Assembly: GCA_017427185.1 (NCBI GenBank) | Contig: JAFRTJ010000038.1 | Location: 1-64,000 of the forward strand | DNA length: 64,000 nucleotides | Direction of reading: 5' to 3' | Source: Bacteroidaceae bacterium | GTDB taxonomy: Bacteria > Bacteroidota > Bacteroidia > Bacteroidales > Bacteroidaceae | Shown here: one piece after another, positions 43,302 through 52,137 of the stretch | How the letters are laid out: the number at the start of each line of letters is the position of its first letter | Numbering within the stretch: the stretch's first letter is position 1 | Made by a program: the position numbers and the translations under genes | The notes under the pieces: model-generated | Seen by the model: only the letters and a program-made list of their open reading frames with translations | Database searches by the model: none | What the model was told of the DNA's origin: nothing

Positions 43302-44318
43302 ATGAAGATTCTTCTTACAGGTGGTGCTGGTTTTATTGGAAGCCATACCATCATCGAGTTAGATAAGGCTGGTTACGACGTGATCGTAGTGGATAATCTC
43401 TATAACTCCAACCCCAAGGCATTGGATCGGGTGGGGCAGATTATCGGCAAGCAGATTCCTTTCTATAAGGCTGATATACGCGACCACGAGGCGTTGACCA
43501 AAATCTTTGATGCAGAGAGACCTGATGCTGTCATCCATTTCGCTGGCCTGAAGGCAGTAGGGGAGAGCGTTGCCAAACCTTTGGAGTATTATCACAACAA
43601 CATGACAGGCACCTTCATCCTACTGGATGTAATGCGCAATCACAACTGCAAGAACATCATCTTCTCAAGCAGTGCCACTGTATATGGTGATCCAGTCCAA
43701 ATACCCATCACAGAGCAATGTCCCAAGGGTCATTGCACGAATCCCTATGGTCAGACAAAGTCTATGCTGGAGGAAGTTCTCATGGACGTCCAGAAGGCTG
43801 ATCCAGAATGGAATGTGGTCCTCCTGCGTTACTTCAATCCCATTGGCGCGCACCCCAGTGGGCTGATAGGCGAGAATCCCAATGGAATACCCAATAACCT
43901 GATGCCCTACATCACCCAGGTCGCAATAGGCAAACGTCCTGAATTGGGAGTCTTTGGCAATGATTATCCTACCCACGATGGAACGGGTGTGCGCGACTAT
44001 ATTCATGTTTGCGATTTGGCTGCTGGTCATGTGGCTGCCCTGCAAGCAATCCAGAGGAAATGTGGTCTTGGAATCTACAATCTTGGAACTGGTCATGGCT
44101 ATAGTGTGCTGGATGTGGTCAATGCATTCGAGAAGTCAAACGGAGTACCTGTGAAATACTCTATCAAACCACGCCGTCCAGGCGATATTGCCACCTGCTA
44201 TTGCGATCCCACCAAAGCTCGCGAGGAACTTGGTTGGACAGCTCAGTATGGTATCGAGGAGATGTGTCGTGATTCCTGGAATTGGCAAAAGAACAATCCC
44301 AACGGATACGACGATTGA
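43302..44318 (+). CDS. galE: UDP-glucose 4-epimerase
   Basis: A 338-residue extended SDR enzyme: NAD-binding GGAGFIGSH (7-15), VDNLYNSNP, the active-site SSSATVYGDP and YGQTKSMLEE (Tyr-x-x-x-Lys). It interconverts UDP-glucose and UDP-galactose for galactose use and surface polysaccharides. Length is standard. It may be read through from the rnf operon and is closed by the terminator at 44343-44377. Confidence 0.95.
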   Translation: MKILLTGGAGFIGSHTIIELDKAGYDVIVVDNLYNSNPKALDRVGQIIGKQIPFYKADIRDHEALTKIFDAERPDAVIHFAGLKAVGESVAKPLEYYHNNMTGTFILLDVMRNHNCKNIIFSSSATVYGDPVQIPITEQCPKGHCTNPYGQTKSMLEEVLMDVQKADPEWNVVLLRYFNPIGAHPSGLIGENPNGIPNNLMPYITQVAIGKRPELGVFGNDYPTHDGTGVRDYIHVCDLAAGHVAALQAIQRKCGLGIYNLGTGHGYSVLDVVNAFEKSNGVPVKYSIKPRRPGDIATCYCDPTKAREELGWTAQYGIEEMCRDSWNWQKNNPNGYDD

Positions 44319-44342
44319 GTCACAGGCTCATCGAGTTATAGC

Positions 44343-44377
44343 AAGGCGGCTTTCACGATGTTGAAGGTCGCCTTTTT
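44343..44377 (+). terminator. Rho-independent terminator of galE
   Basis: AAGGCGGC (44343-44350) pairs with GTCGCCTT (44367-44374) with one G-U pair; the stem runs into TTTTT (to 44377). It lies 25 bp past the galE stop. Confidence 0.75.
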
Positions 44378-44400
44378 CATGCCTTTCATAATGGTGTCGA

Positions 44401-44508
44401 GTCAAGACGAAAAACACAACACGTTGAAATTGCAAAGACAACACGTTGAAACCGCAGGAAGAACACGTTGAAATTGCAAACACAACACGTTGTGTTTTTC
44501 ATCTTGAC
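44401..44508. repeat. 22-bp-period repeat array C bounded by 20-bp inverted ends
   Basis: Four cores (CAACACGTTG at 44417, 44439, 44483; GAACACGTTG at 44461) are exactly 22 bp apart and are the reverse complement of arrays A and B. The whole array is enclosed by GTCAAGACGAAAAACACAAC (44401-44420) and its inverted copy (44489-44508), matching at 19 of 20 positions. That looks like a small non-coding mobile element. The rest of the 399-bp galE/fasciclin gap shows only AT-rich sequence with a possible promoter near 44670-44695. Confidence 0.85.
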
Positions 44509-44716
44509 TGGAGAAGCTTCCTCATCGACCTGCAGGAAGGTTTGAAAGAGACTCTTTTTAGTTCATTCTGAAGGTTGTCTATTACTGGTTTGGGAGTTTT
44601 TCAGGGATAGAAGTTCATTTTTTTCTAACATTATTTGTTATTATGGTCACTAATTCGTAATTTTGGAACCAAATATATACTTTTTGGCCTGGAAAATATA
44701 AAACTAATACTAAAAT

Positions 44717-46819
44717 ATGAAACGAATTTGGTTTGTTTTGTCAATTTGTATGCTTCTCATCACCTCATGTCATGAGAACATTGACATGTCAGCCCGATAT
44801 GTCTTCAAGGAAAGCACCGTGATGGATTATCTCAAGAATCACCCCGATGCGTATAGCGAATACGTCGACCTTCTCTACAAGGTTCCTGTCAGCAGAGTCA
44901 GTGCCACCACCTTGGGCCAATTGCTTTCGGCTCGTGGTCACTACACCGTGTTTGCTCCAACCAACGAAGCTATCCACAACTATCTCGATTCACTTGTCCT
45001 TGACGAACTGATTCCCTATGCCTCTTGGGATGCCTTCACCGATAGTATCAAGCTGGACTCCATCCGCAAGGTTATTGTCTACAGCAGTATCATCGACACG
45101 GGTGACTTCGACAATCCCATTGAGACCGGTAACTTCCCCTTCCAGGATGGAGGCGAAATTAGTTTCCCCACCATGAACGAGCACAAACTGACCGTTTACT
45201 ATCGGGGGGTTGACTCCATTCAAATCTACAACAAGTTCAATATCGACATCAACAATCGCGACATCCTGGTGCTCAATGGAGTCATCCATCAGATGCACGA
45301 CGTCATTGCCCCCAAGGACTTGACCGCCACCTACTTCCTCCAGCAGATCATCGACAAGGAGATAGAGGGCTATCTGGTCATGGCTCGAGCCATCCAGGCT
45401 TGCGATATCAAGGATACCTTGAATGCCGTCAAGGATGATACCTACGAGATGATGTACCAGACTGGCCAAATCAAGGACTTGCTCAACATTGGTGACTATG
45501 GTGTCGACTTCTCCGCTGGTTATGCACCTCCTCATCGCAAGTTTGGTTACACCATTTTTGCCGAGACCGATGACTTCTGGCGTTCCGAAGGCTTAGACCC
45601 CAAAGACCCCCAGCTTCTGCAAAAGTTGGTTCAGTGGATTATAGACAACCATCAGTACTCCGACGACGATGAGTTCATCACCGATGGCGATTTCTCCAAT
45701 CCCAAGCACATCCTTTGGCAATGGGTCACCTACCACATCCTACCCATGAAGTTGGCCGCCGACAAGTTAGTCACCCACTACAACGAGGTAGGTTACAACC
45801 GCAATTCTCCACACAACCTCTCCATAGCTGTCTATGAGCTCTACACCACCTTTGGCAAACGTCGTCTGCTCAAGGTCTACCAGAGCCGCGAGAGCGATGG
45901 AATCTACCTCAATCGCTTCCCCAATCTCGACAATGGCCGTACAGGTACTTATCATGAGCTATCTTGCGATCCCGACAAGGTTGGTAGCCGTGTGGGTACA
46001 GACGACGAGAGAGCAGTTCTGGGCGACATGATCAATTGCATCCTCTATCCCATAGATGCACCTCTATCCTACAACGATAATGTGCGCGACAACCTGATGA
46101 AGCAACGTCTTCGTTTCGATGCCCAGAGCATCTTCCCCGAGACCATGAACAACGACATGCGCCAGATATCCAGCGGCGATGCCAAGAAGACCTATGTCTA
46201 CATTCCTTCCGACGACATCTACCACTACATGAACGACATGTGGCTCACTGCCGACACCTATCTGTGCTGCATCAACTACCACGGAGGAAATCCAAGCTAT
46301 AATGCCGACGAGATAAAAGCTGGTGGACGTTACGACGTCACCATCCGGCTCCCACCGGTTCCTCGCCAAGGCACCTATGAGTTCCGTTTTGCCATCCTCA
46401 ACCGTCCCTATCGAGGTGTGTGTCAGATTTATTTGGGTACAGACCGCATCAACAGAACAGTTACCGGTATCCCCATCGATATGACAAAAGACCTCTGGGC
46501 ATTTGGTTCAGGGTGGGAGAGAGAGACCGACGACCAAGACTACAATGCAGAGGTCGACAAGCGTATGCGTACCCTGGGGTACATGAAGGGAACCAACAGC
46601 AGTGCTCCCGATGGCAACGCCGCTCAGTCCATGCGTGTCAATACGACCTATTCATGCATGCGTCAGATTGTCATTCGCAAGACCATAGACCCCGACCTGG
46701 AGTACTATGTGACCTTCAAGAATGTGCTCGACTATTTCAAGGAACTCTATCTTGACTACTTCGAGTGGTGTGCCAAGGAAGTATACGACAACCCAGAAAC
46801 TCCAGAGGACATCTGGTAA
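44717..46819 (+). CDS. Fasciclin (FAS1)-domain lipoprotein
   Basis: A 700-residue lipoprotein: signal peptide with lipobox (MKRIWFVLSICMLLITSC). The first 200 residues form a FAS1 domain (LGQLLSARGHYTVFAPTNEAI, then VLNGVIHQMHDVI). A second FAS1-like region may follow, and the C-terminal 250 residues (YDVTIRLPPVPRQGTYEFRF) look like a beta-sandwich. In Bacteroidota such proteins often accompany SusC/SusD outer-membrane systems and probably bind glycans or other proteins at the surface; no SusCD genes are adjacent here. Confidence 0.85.
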   Translation: MKRIWFVLSICMLLITSCHENIDMSARYVFKESTVMDYLKNHPDAYSEYVDLLYKVPVSRVSATTLGQLLSARGHYTVFAPTNEAIHNYLDSLVLDELIPYASWDAFTDSIKLDSIRKVIVYSSIIDTGDFDNPIETGNFPFQDGGEISFPTMNEHKLTVYYRGVDSIQIYNKFNIDINNRDILVLNGVIHQMHDVIAPKDLTATYFLQQIIDKEIEGYLVMARAIQACDIKDTLNAVKDDTYEMMYQTGQIKDLLNIGDYGVDFSAGYAPPHRKFGYTIFAETDDFWRSEGLDPKDPQLLQKLVQWIIDNHQYSDDDEFITDGDFSNPKHILWQWVTYHILPMKLAADKLVTHYNEVGYNRNSPHNLSIAVYELYTTFGKRRLLKVYQSRESDGIYLNRFPNLDNGRTGTYHELSCDPDKVGSRVGTDDERAVLGDMINCILYPIDAPLSYNDNVRDNLMKQRLRFDAQSIFPETMNNDMRQISSGDAKKTYVYIPSDDIYHYMNDMWLTADTYLCCINYHGGNPSYNADEIKAGGRYDVTIRLPPVPRQGTYEFRFAILNRPYRGVCQIYLGTDRINRTVTGIPIDMTKDLWAFGSGWERETDDQDYNAEVDKRMRTLGYMKGTNSSAPDGNAAQSMRVNTTYSCMRQIVIRKTIDPDLEYYVTFKNVLDYFKELYLDYFEWCAKEVYDNPETPEDIW

Positions 46820-46849
46820 AAACTCTATACCTTATTAATATTAATAATA

Positions 46850-46888
46850 CAACCCTCAGGATTTTTTTTCTTGAGGGTTGCGTTTTTT
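46850..46888 (+). terminator. Rho-independent terminator of the fasciclin gene
   Basis: CAACCCTCA (46850-46858) pairs with TGAGGGTTG (46872-46880), followed by CGTTTTTTG. It lies 31 bp past the stop. Confidence 0.85.
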
Positions 46889-47304
46889 GTGAAGTAAAGG
46901 CAATGCAGACTCAATATTACAATCCTTACACAATGTGCTTTCACTCCTCACCACAAAATATAGGAAACGAAGAAAGTCTTCAACAAGTTTCATAAGATTG
47001 TTTTTCGTGATGTTATGAAAAAAATGAAAGGTAAAGAAAGATCTGCTATTCCATGCAAAAAGGGAGGCAATATAATTTCTTTAAGATAAGATGAAAAACT
47101 GTTCTGTTTTGTGCCTCGAAAGAAACTCCTATTTTCTTTTATTCATATTTGCTACAGAAATAATCTGCTGATTCCTTTGTCTGAATTGGAGAAATTAAGT
47201 AAATTTGCATCAAGTTCCACATCGAAATATTTTCATGGTTGTTCAGGAAATAATTTCCTTATAGAGACGAGCATCCATAAAACATATTCTTTGAAGTCCT
47301 AACT
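46889..47304. other. 416-bp gap at the left edge of the second accessory island
   Basis: AT-rich sequence after the fasciclin terminator. Small frames here have no start context or family features and are not called. No repeat or promoter consensus is convincing. Confidence 0.4.
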
Positions 47305-48444
47305 ATGGTGAATAACATGCTAAAAAAAAACATATTTGCAGGGAATAGCGCTAGAGCAAGTTTTGTTAATCGCATCTACGAAGAGTTGCGACTTAAGCTG
47401 GATTTCGTGTCTCACGTAGATATCCTATGTGCATATTATCATCGTGAAAAGAGTTATTACGATTTACATACCTACTGTAGTGACAAAGCCTATATACAGT
47501 TAAAAAAAGCCTTCTCAGAAGTTAAGAATGCATTGGAAAAGGCTATTCCAGGTTGCATTATTGACAATGGTAAGACTGGTAAGGGAAAGGCTTTCAAGTA
47601 TATTGGCAGTAGTGATGACCCATTAGCTGAAGAACGGCAAGCTGTAGAGCAAAAAAGCTTGGAGGACTATGTCGCATTCTGCAAAGCGTCAGCTGGAATT
47701 CTGCCAATGTGTTGGTTCTCTGCGTACTTTGAGAACAGTCAGCTACTGCTTGATATAAACAGAGAAACGGAGGATGGGACGGGGTTTATCCGCTCCAGTT
47801 TGGAACAGATCCTGACGAACATAGATATGTTACCCATTTTTTATAAAGCCATTACAGATAAGAAGGTACTGAGATTTGAATATCAACGATTTGGGCAAGA
47901 GCCCTTCACACTGACATTCCATCCTCAGTTTTTGAAAGAGTACAATGGCCGTTGGTTCGTGTTTGGCGATGCTGAGAGGCTTCGGGCTTATGAGTATGAC
48001 GTGGAAAAGAGAGAAAGGTTCAATGCATACAATGTTCCTCTTGACAGAATTGTTAGTGATGTTTCGATGGTAGATGACGTGGAATATATTCCAGCAGAGA
48101 AAGGCTTCTACCAAAAGTTCTTTAAGGATATCATCGGAGTGACACATGAGAAGGATGCCAAATTGGAGAAGGTGGTGATACGCACGAAGACGGAATACCA
48201 ACATGGGCTGTTGCTGACGAAACCTCTACATCATAGTCAAGAAGAAACACTTCCTTTTGGTGAGCATGAACATGGCAGTTATGGCGAGTTTACACTTACA
48301 ATAGAGCCCAATCGCGAATTGCGAGGCAAAATTCTTGCTTACGGCCAATATCTCGAAGTTATGGAACCCGTATCGTTGAGAGAGCAGATTAAAGATAGTA
48401 TTAAAGTGCAGATAATGCAGTATAATAATAAATTGAACTGGTAG
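47305..48444 (+). CDS. WYL-domain transcriptional regulator
   Basis: A 379-residue protein. The C-terminal half is a WYL-type ligand-sensing domain (residues about 180-330: KAITDKKVLRFEYQRFG, TFHPQFLKEYNGRWFVFGD) followed by the usual C-terminal extension. The N-terminus lacks the common NKNALIRY start but has a helical region (ARASFVNRIYEELRLKLDF) that may bind DNA. WYL proteins often control phage-defence and DNA-damage operons by sensing nucleic-acid ligands. It is the best local candidate to bind the shared 29-bp site upstream of the kinase and helicase genes (inference). Confidence 0.8.
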   Translation: MVNNMLKKNIFAGNSARASFVNRIYEELRLKLDFVSHVDILCAYYHREKSYYDLHTYCSDKAYIQLKKAFSEVKNALEKAIPGCIIDNGKTGKGKAFKYIGSSDDPLAEERQAVEQKSLEDYVAFCKASAGILPMCWFSAYFENSQLLLDINRETEDGTGFIRSSLEQILTNIDMLPIFYKAITDKKVLRFEYQRFGQEPFTLTFHPQFLKEYNGRWFVFGDAERLRAYEYDVEKRERFNAYNVPLDRIVSDVSMVDDVEYIPAEKGFYQKFFKDIIGVTHEKDAKLEKVVIRTKTEYQHGLLLTKPLHHSQEETLPFGEHEHGSYGEFTLTIEPNRELRGKILAYGQYLEVMEPVSLREQIKDSIKVQIMQYNNKLNW

Positions 48445-48497
48445 GTGGACTCGAACCACCCTTCCTGTGCAACAAACAGGACAACCCATTTACCAGT
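48437..48497 (-). pseudogene. tRNA-Asn-like relic lacking the D-arm
   Basis: On the minus strand a 7-bp acceptor stem (ACTGGTA/TACCAGT), a 5-bp anticodon stem (CCTGT/ACAGG) with loop TTGTTGC giving anticodon GTT, and a T-arm (GGTGG, TTCGAGT, CCACC) are all perfect. The D-arm is replaced by about 10 nt, so the total is 61 nt instead of about 75. It overlaps the last codons of the WYL gene. A decayed tRNA or an integration-site relic is most likely. Confidence 0.65.
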
Positions 48498-48578
48498 TGC
48501 TGATTTTTAGGTCGTCAATGTTTCGAATTCCATGACATATGTCTTGCTCTATTTCCTCACTTTCTCTGCTGCGCCTAA

Positions 48579-48707
48579 CTACTGAAACTCGTATTTGAGT
48601 CTGTTGCTCAGTGTCGGATGCTGCAAATATTCGTGATAGGCAGACTGGAGATTACCGAAACTTAACACGAAGGATAATGGAAGAAGTATTCTTCCTGCCT
48701 TGGGCAT
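48579..48707 (-). pseudogene. Possible gene remnant
   Basis: A 42-codon minus-strand frame ending NLQSAYHEYLQHPTLSNRLK YEFQ reads like the C-terminus of a real protein, while the region around it is gene-free. Family not recognised, and an expressed small protein cannot be excluded. The rest of the gap 48498-48850 shows nothing definite. Confidence 0.25.
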
Positions 48708-48853
48708 TATTGATTGAGCGATCCTTCTACACTCAATCTAAGCACGAACTAAATAATTGTTCATAATTAAATTGTTTTAAGACTGGTTGCTAGCATGGGC
48801 CAATGCCTCAGTCGTGTTAATATTAAGCCCTTTTGTGTTCTATTTGATATTAT

Positions 48854-48886
48854 CCCAAGGCGGAGCCGACATGACTCCGTCTTGGG
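48854..48886 (-). terminator. Hairpin terminator of the 65-residue gene
   Basis: CCCAAGGCGGAG (48854-48865) pairs with CTCCGTCTTGGG (48875-48886) with a single G-U-type mismatch and a 9-nt loop. It starts 17 bp past the stop of the minus-strand gene 48904-49101. The U-run is weak. Confidence 0.55.
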
Positions 48887-48903
48887 GAGATAGAGGTAAG
48901 TGA

Positions 48904-49101
48904 CTATTCGATTAGTTCACTTGTCAACAGAAATGCATCCATCATCTCTTCGCGCCCAGCATCAGCGATTTGCTGACAAATGCTTTCCACACATGTTTCT
49001 ACTTGCTCATCATGAGCGTTCTTGTTGTATGGACTAGCTGTTTCAGAGAATTTAAGCGAGCCATACTTTGCTGTTATCAACAGCGTTCTTTCTTTTGTCA
49101 T
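48904..49101 (-). CDS. Small hypothetical protein
   Basis: A 65-residue protein from ATG 49101 (MTKERTLLITAKYGSLKF); a longer frame to 49143 is less likely. No membrane segment, Glu/Asp-rich C-terminal helix. A minus-strand -7 element (49199-49206) and a following hairpin support a real transcript. It is divergent from the methyltransferase-kinase operon and could be a small regulator or antitoxin; no family recognised. Confidence 0.5.
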   Translation of the reverse strand: MTKERTLLITAKYGSLKFSETASPYNKNAHDEQVETCVESICQQIADAGREEMMDAFLLTSELIE

Positions 49102-49198
49102 TTTAATTGATATTTTAGTGTTGGAATGAGCACAATTACTCACCTCATTTTATTGATTATGGCTCTACGGCTCGCTTCGATAATCATTAAAACAGGTG

Positions 49199-49206
49199 CA
49201 AATTTA
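49199..49206 (-). promoter_or_regulatory. -7 element of the 65-residue gene
   Basis: CAAATTTA reads TAAATTTG on the minus strand. Predicted start near 49192, about 90 nt before the ATG. Confidence 0.5.
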
Positions 49207-49300
49207 CACATTTTATTTCAAATTTACATATTCTTTACATAAATATATACCGTGCAGGGTGTTTTTCATTTTTTCCCCCTCTTTATTTATAAACAATGTG

Positions 49301-49308
49301 TAACTTTG
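49301..49308 (+). promoter_or_regulatory. Distal -7 element upstream of the kinase operon
   Basis: TAACTTTG fits TAnnTTTG. Transcription from here would run through the palindromic site and the proximal promoter into the gene at 49509, so the operon may have tandem promoters. Confidence 0.45.
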
Positions 49309-49372
49309 CAGTGATTAGTGGAATTAATATGGGGGGACAGAATATCATTACAGAGAGCAAAATAATATCAAG

Positions 49373-49401
49373 AAACGGTTCCAAGCAGAACGGAACCATT
49401 C
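49373..49401. promoter_or_regulatory. Shared 29-bp palindromic site, copy 1
   Basis: GGTTCC (49377-49382) and GGAACC (49392-49397) are inverted around AAGCAGAAC. The 29 bp 49373-49401 match 53358-53386 at 28 positions. The last base of GGAACC is 42 bp before the TA of the proximal -7 element at 49440. An upstream activator or repressor site is likely; a recombination repeat is the alternative. Confidence 0.7.
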
Positions 49402-49416
49402 GAAATGATGATTTCT

Positions 49417-49447
49417 TTATAGCAATCAAAAATTGGTTGTACCTTTG
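49417..49447 (+). promoter_or_regulatory. Proximal promoter of the methyltransferase-kinase operon
   Basis: TTA (49417-49419), 20 bp, then TACCTTTG (49440-49447): a good Bacteroidota promoter with one mismatch in the -33 TTG. Leader of about 55 nt to the ATG at 49509. Confidence 0.65.
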
Positions 49448-49508
49448 CACCGCATTTGAGACACAAGTGCAGGACATAGAGTACTAACCAACAAAAACAC
49501 AAGAGACT

Positions 49509-52136
49509 ATGCAGAACGTACAGAACGCAGCAGAGATCCAGCAGAGAGTGATTAATCTTGTAGACCTTTACCGTACTAAAGTGGGTAAGGAGAGTAAGAT
49601 AGCTCAAGAAGCCAAGCAATGGTCTGAGGATGAATTTAGAGATGATTACTTGGATGGACAAGATTATGAAGACTGGGTTAAGCATTTGAAGATCAATGAT
49701 CAATTGTTAGGTCATTTCTACTCTGTTGTAGCTGGTAAGGATGCGAAAAAGGATGTTTTAGAACATTTTCTGCCCGATTATTATGATTCTACTGTGTTCA
49801 CAGAGGAAGAAGAATATTTTCTTCGCTCCCATTTTAAGGAAATGGTGAATTACATTATACAGACTCCCAGTGATGACTTAGCTTATGTAGCTATGTATGA
49901 CTCAAAGGACTGGCATCTTATTCCTAATGAAGTCTTAAATCTTATAGGTGAACGTGTAACCATTCCTGAAGGCGCTACCATTTACAACCCTTTTGCATGT
50001 TTTGCTGAATTCTCACAAATATATAAAGGACGTAAATTCTTATTTGAGGTTTGGGGGGGAGAAGATAAAGAAAGGACATGGCCTTGGAAATGGATGGAAC
50101 TTGCCTTGTATGCAAATGAAGTAAATGCTGAAATCATAGAGGATGGAAATGTCCCACAGTCTTATGATGCTATAGTTACTTATATTAGACATCTTCCGGT
50201 GTTATACAGGTATGAAAAAACGATTGACAACCATGACCTCAAGGTAGAAGACAGATACGACCCTGCTGTTCTGCCTAAGATTCACAAAATGTATGAGAAT
50301 CTGGAAAAAGGAGGAAAAATGATTATGATAACAAGGGAGGATTTCTTTTTTGATAATGAAAGAATGGAAGCTCAAGAACTGCATCTCAATCGTTATGGTG
50401 CTCCCTTAAAACATTTTGCAGAATTTCTTGTTGCAAATAAAGCCTTTGTTGAGATAATCCAGCTTCCTCCCGTTTTAGGTGATCTGTTTGGAAATGGAAA
50501 TAGCTTCATTATCTTGGTTGCCGAGAAAGGTGTTTGTCATGAGTTTACAACAATGGTTGATGCCAGATTTGCTTCTCATGATAGTAACAAGAAGAACAAT
50601 CGTGCGATTCTTGACATGGATGCTTTCCATTCCATGATAAATAATCATGGAATGGAGTACACCACGGGACTCCGTAAGATGGTACAAGTTCCATCTTCCG
50701 AATTGAAAGCAGATTTGTTGCTTCCCCAGTTTTATGTCGTAGAAAAGCCCACAGTAGAAGAACATCCTGTTCCTCTGTCTGAACTTTGTTCTATCGTTGA
50801 GAAACGCATTTACGAGATTGATTCAGATCTTCCAGAAGATACTCCTTGGATTAAAAAGAGTGACTTGTCCTCCAACCATAAAGGGGAACTCGATATAAAC
50901 AGTTTGCAAAAAGCGAATTGTCCCAACAATCCAAAGGAATGGAAATATGGGACAACAGAAATAAATAAGTTTATGCCGTCAGCAGTATATGATTATGATA
51001 TGGATAAGCCCAGTTGGGATGACTATAGAATATCTCAATATAGGAATTGCACTTACCTTGACGGAAACAAAGACGCTGTTCTTTTAGATTTGTCCCAAAA
51101 AGAAGTCACGTTTGCCCTTTTACGAGCTACGGGCAAGCCTGTTGCAGTTAACAAGGGCATTCTTGTAGTCATTCCTAAAGCTGGATTTGATGCTTTGTCC
51201 CTTCTTGCATTGTTTAGATTGCCTATTGTTTACAGACAATTGCTGACATATCATGAATATGGAATTGGATGCCATCTTGATGATGTACTTGTTCCAACCG
51301 ACAAGCGTATCATCAGTGATGAACTGTCTCGTATGAAGAGAGAAAAATCTGTCACAAAAGAATTTAGAGATAAAGCTCAGGCCATGAAGACTGAGTATAT
51401 TAACGAGGTCAGAATGCGTAAGCATGATATGGGGCAAAAAGTTTTCGACTTAATCAATACCGAAGACCTAATGCGGTATTATGTGGAGAATCGTGAAACT
51501 GAGAGTGACTTGTGGCCTCAGATGGAGGAGCAATTGAATCATTTCCGCAAGACCATCAACGAGTTGTCTGACATGTTAGACCAGTTGAGTCAGGAAGAAC
51601 GCTTTGGAACACCAGAGTTACTAGACCTCAATGGCTACTTTGCAGGTCTTCAACATTCAAGTATCATTAATGGATTCAAATTGTCTTATCTATTAGACAG
51701 AGACAGTATTCTTAATCTCCAGCTTTCTCATATGGGAGATAAAGAATTAAAGGACATCAGTGCTATCAAAGTTAAACCAACTGTGTTTATAGCAAAGACC
51801 GACCTTCAGAGAGTTGTTAGCAATATTCTGACTAATGCGCAGAAGCATGGATTCGTGGATCCTGGTCGTAAGGACTATGAAGTGATTATTCGTTTGGAGT
51901 TTAATGCCGAAAAGGGAATGTATCAGATAGACTTCCGCAACAATGGCAAAGCACTTCCAGAGGGATTGAATAAGATGCGCTATGGAATAAAAGGTGAAAA
52001 AGCAGGCCAAACAGCTGGTACTGGTTTGGGTGGAAGCATAGTTAAGTCCATCGTTGAACATTACAAGGGTGATTATGATGTGTTGATGGATGAAGAATGG
52101 ACAGTCATTAGAGTTTATTTACCAATAGCAATATAA
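49509..52136 (+). CDS. Inactive HsdM-like methyltransferase fused to a histidine kinase
   Basis: An 875-residue fusion. Residues about 130-340 follow the type I methyltransferase HsdM layout (VTIPEGATIYNPFACFAE for the SAM loop; KGGKMIMITREDFFF; GNGNSFIILVAEK), but the catalytic NPPF tetrapeptide is replaced (AIVTYIRHLP), so methylation is probably lost. Residues about 415-680 resemble specificity-type DNA-reading segments plus a coiled coil. The C-terminus is a GHKL kinase: H-box-like LQHSSII near 713, N-box DLQRVVSNILTNAQKH near 763-778 and GTGLGGSIVKSIV near 838-850. It probably reads DNA or modification state and signals to the next gene. Confidence 0.75.
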   Translation: MQNVQNAAEIQQRVINLVDLYRTKVGKESKIAQEAKQWSEDEFRDDYLDGQDYEDWVKHLKINDQLLGHFYSVVAGKDAKKDVLEHFLPDYYDSTVFTEEEEYFLRSHFKEMVNYIIQTPSDDLAYVAMYDSKDWHLIPNEVLNLIGERVTIPEGATIYNPFACFAEFSQIYKGRKFLFEVWGGEDKERTWPWKWMELALYANEVNAEIIEDGNVPQSYDAIVTYIRHLPVLYRYEKTIDNHDLKVEDRYDPAVLPKIHKMYENLEKGGKMIMITREDFFFDNERMEAQELHLNRYGAPLKHFAEFLVANKAFVEIIQLPPVLGDLFGNGNSFIILVAEKGVCHEFTTMVDARFASHDSNKKNNRAILDMDAFHSMINNHGMEYTTGLRKMVQVPSSELKADLLLPQFYVVEKPTVEEHPVPLSELCSIVEKRIYEIDSDLPEDTPWIKKSDLSSNHKGELDINSLQKANCPNNPKEWKYGTTEINKFMPSAVYDYDMDKPSWDDYRISQYRNCTYLDGNKDAVLLDLSQKEVTFALLRATGKPVAVNKGILVVIPKAGFDALSLLALFRLPIVYRQLLTYHEYGIGCHLDDVLVPTDKRIISDELSRMKREKSVTKEFRDKAQAMKTEYINEVRMRKHDMGQKVFDLINTEDLMRYYVENRETESDLWPQMEEQLNHFRKTINELSDMLDQLSQEERFGTPELLDLNGYFAGLQHSSIINGFKLSYLLDRDSILNLQLSHMGDKELKDISAIKVKPTVFIAKTDLQRVVSNILTNAQKHGFVDPGRKDYEVIIRLEFNAEKGMYQIDFRNNGKALPEGLNKMRYGIKGEKAGQTAGTGLGGSIVKSIVEHYKGDYDVLMDEEWTVIRVYLPIAI

Positions 52137-52137
52137 T

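Noticed and set aside
49296..49487. Short plus-strand frame covering the 29-bp site
   Set aside because: Its ATG overlaps the -7 element TAACTTTG, and a second promoter lies inside it; the region is better read as a control region.
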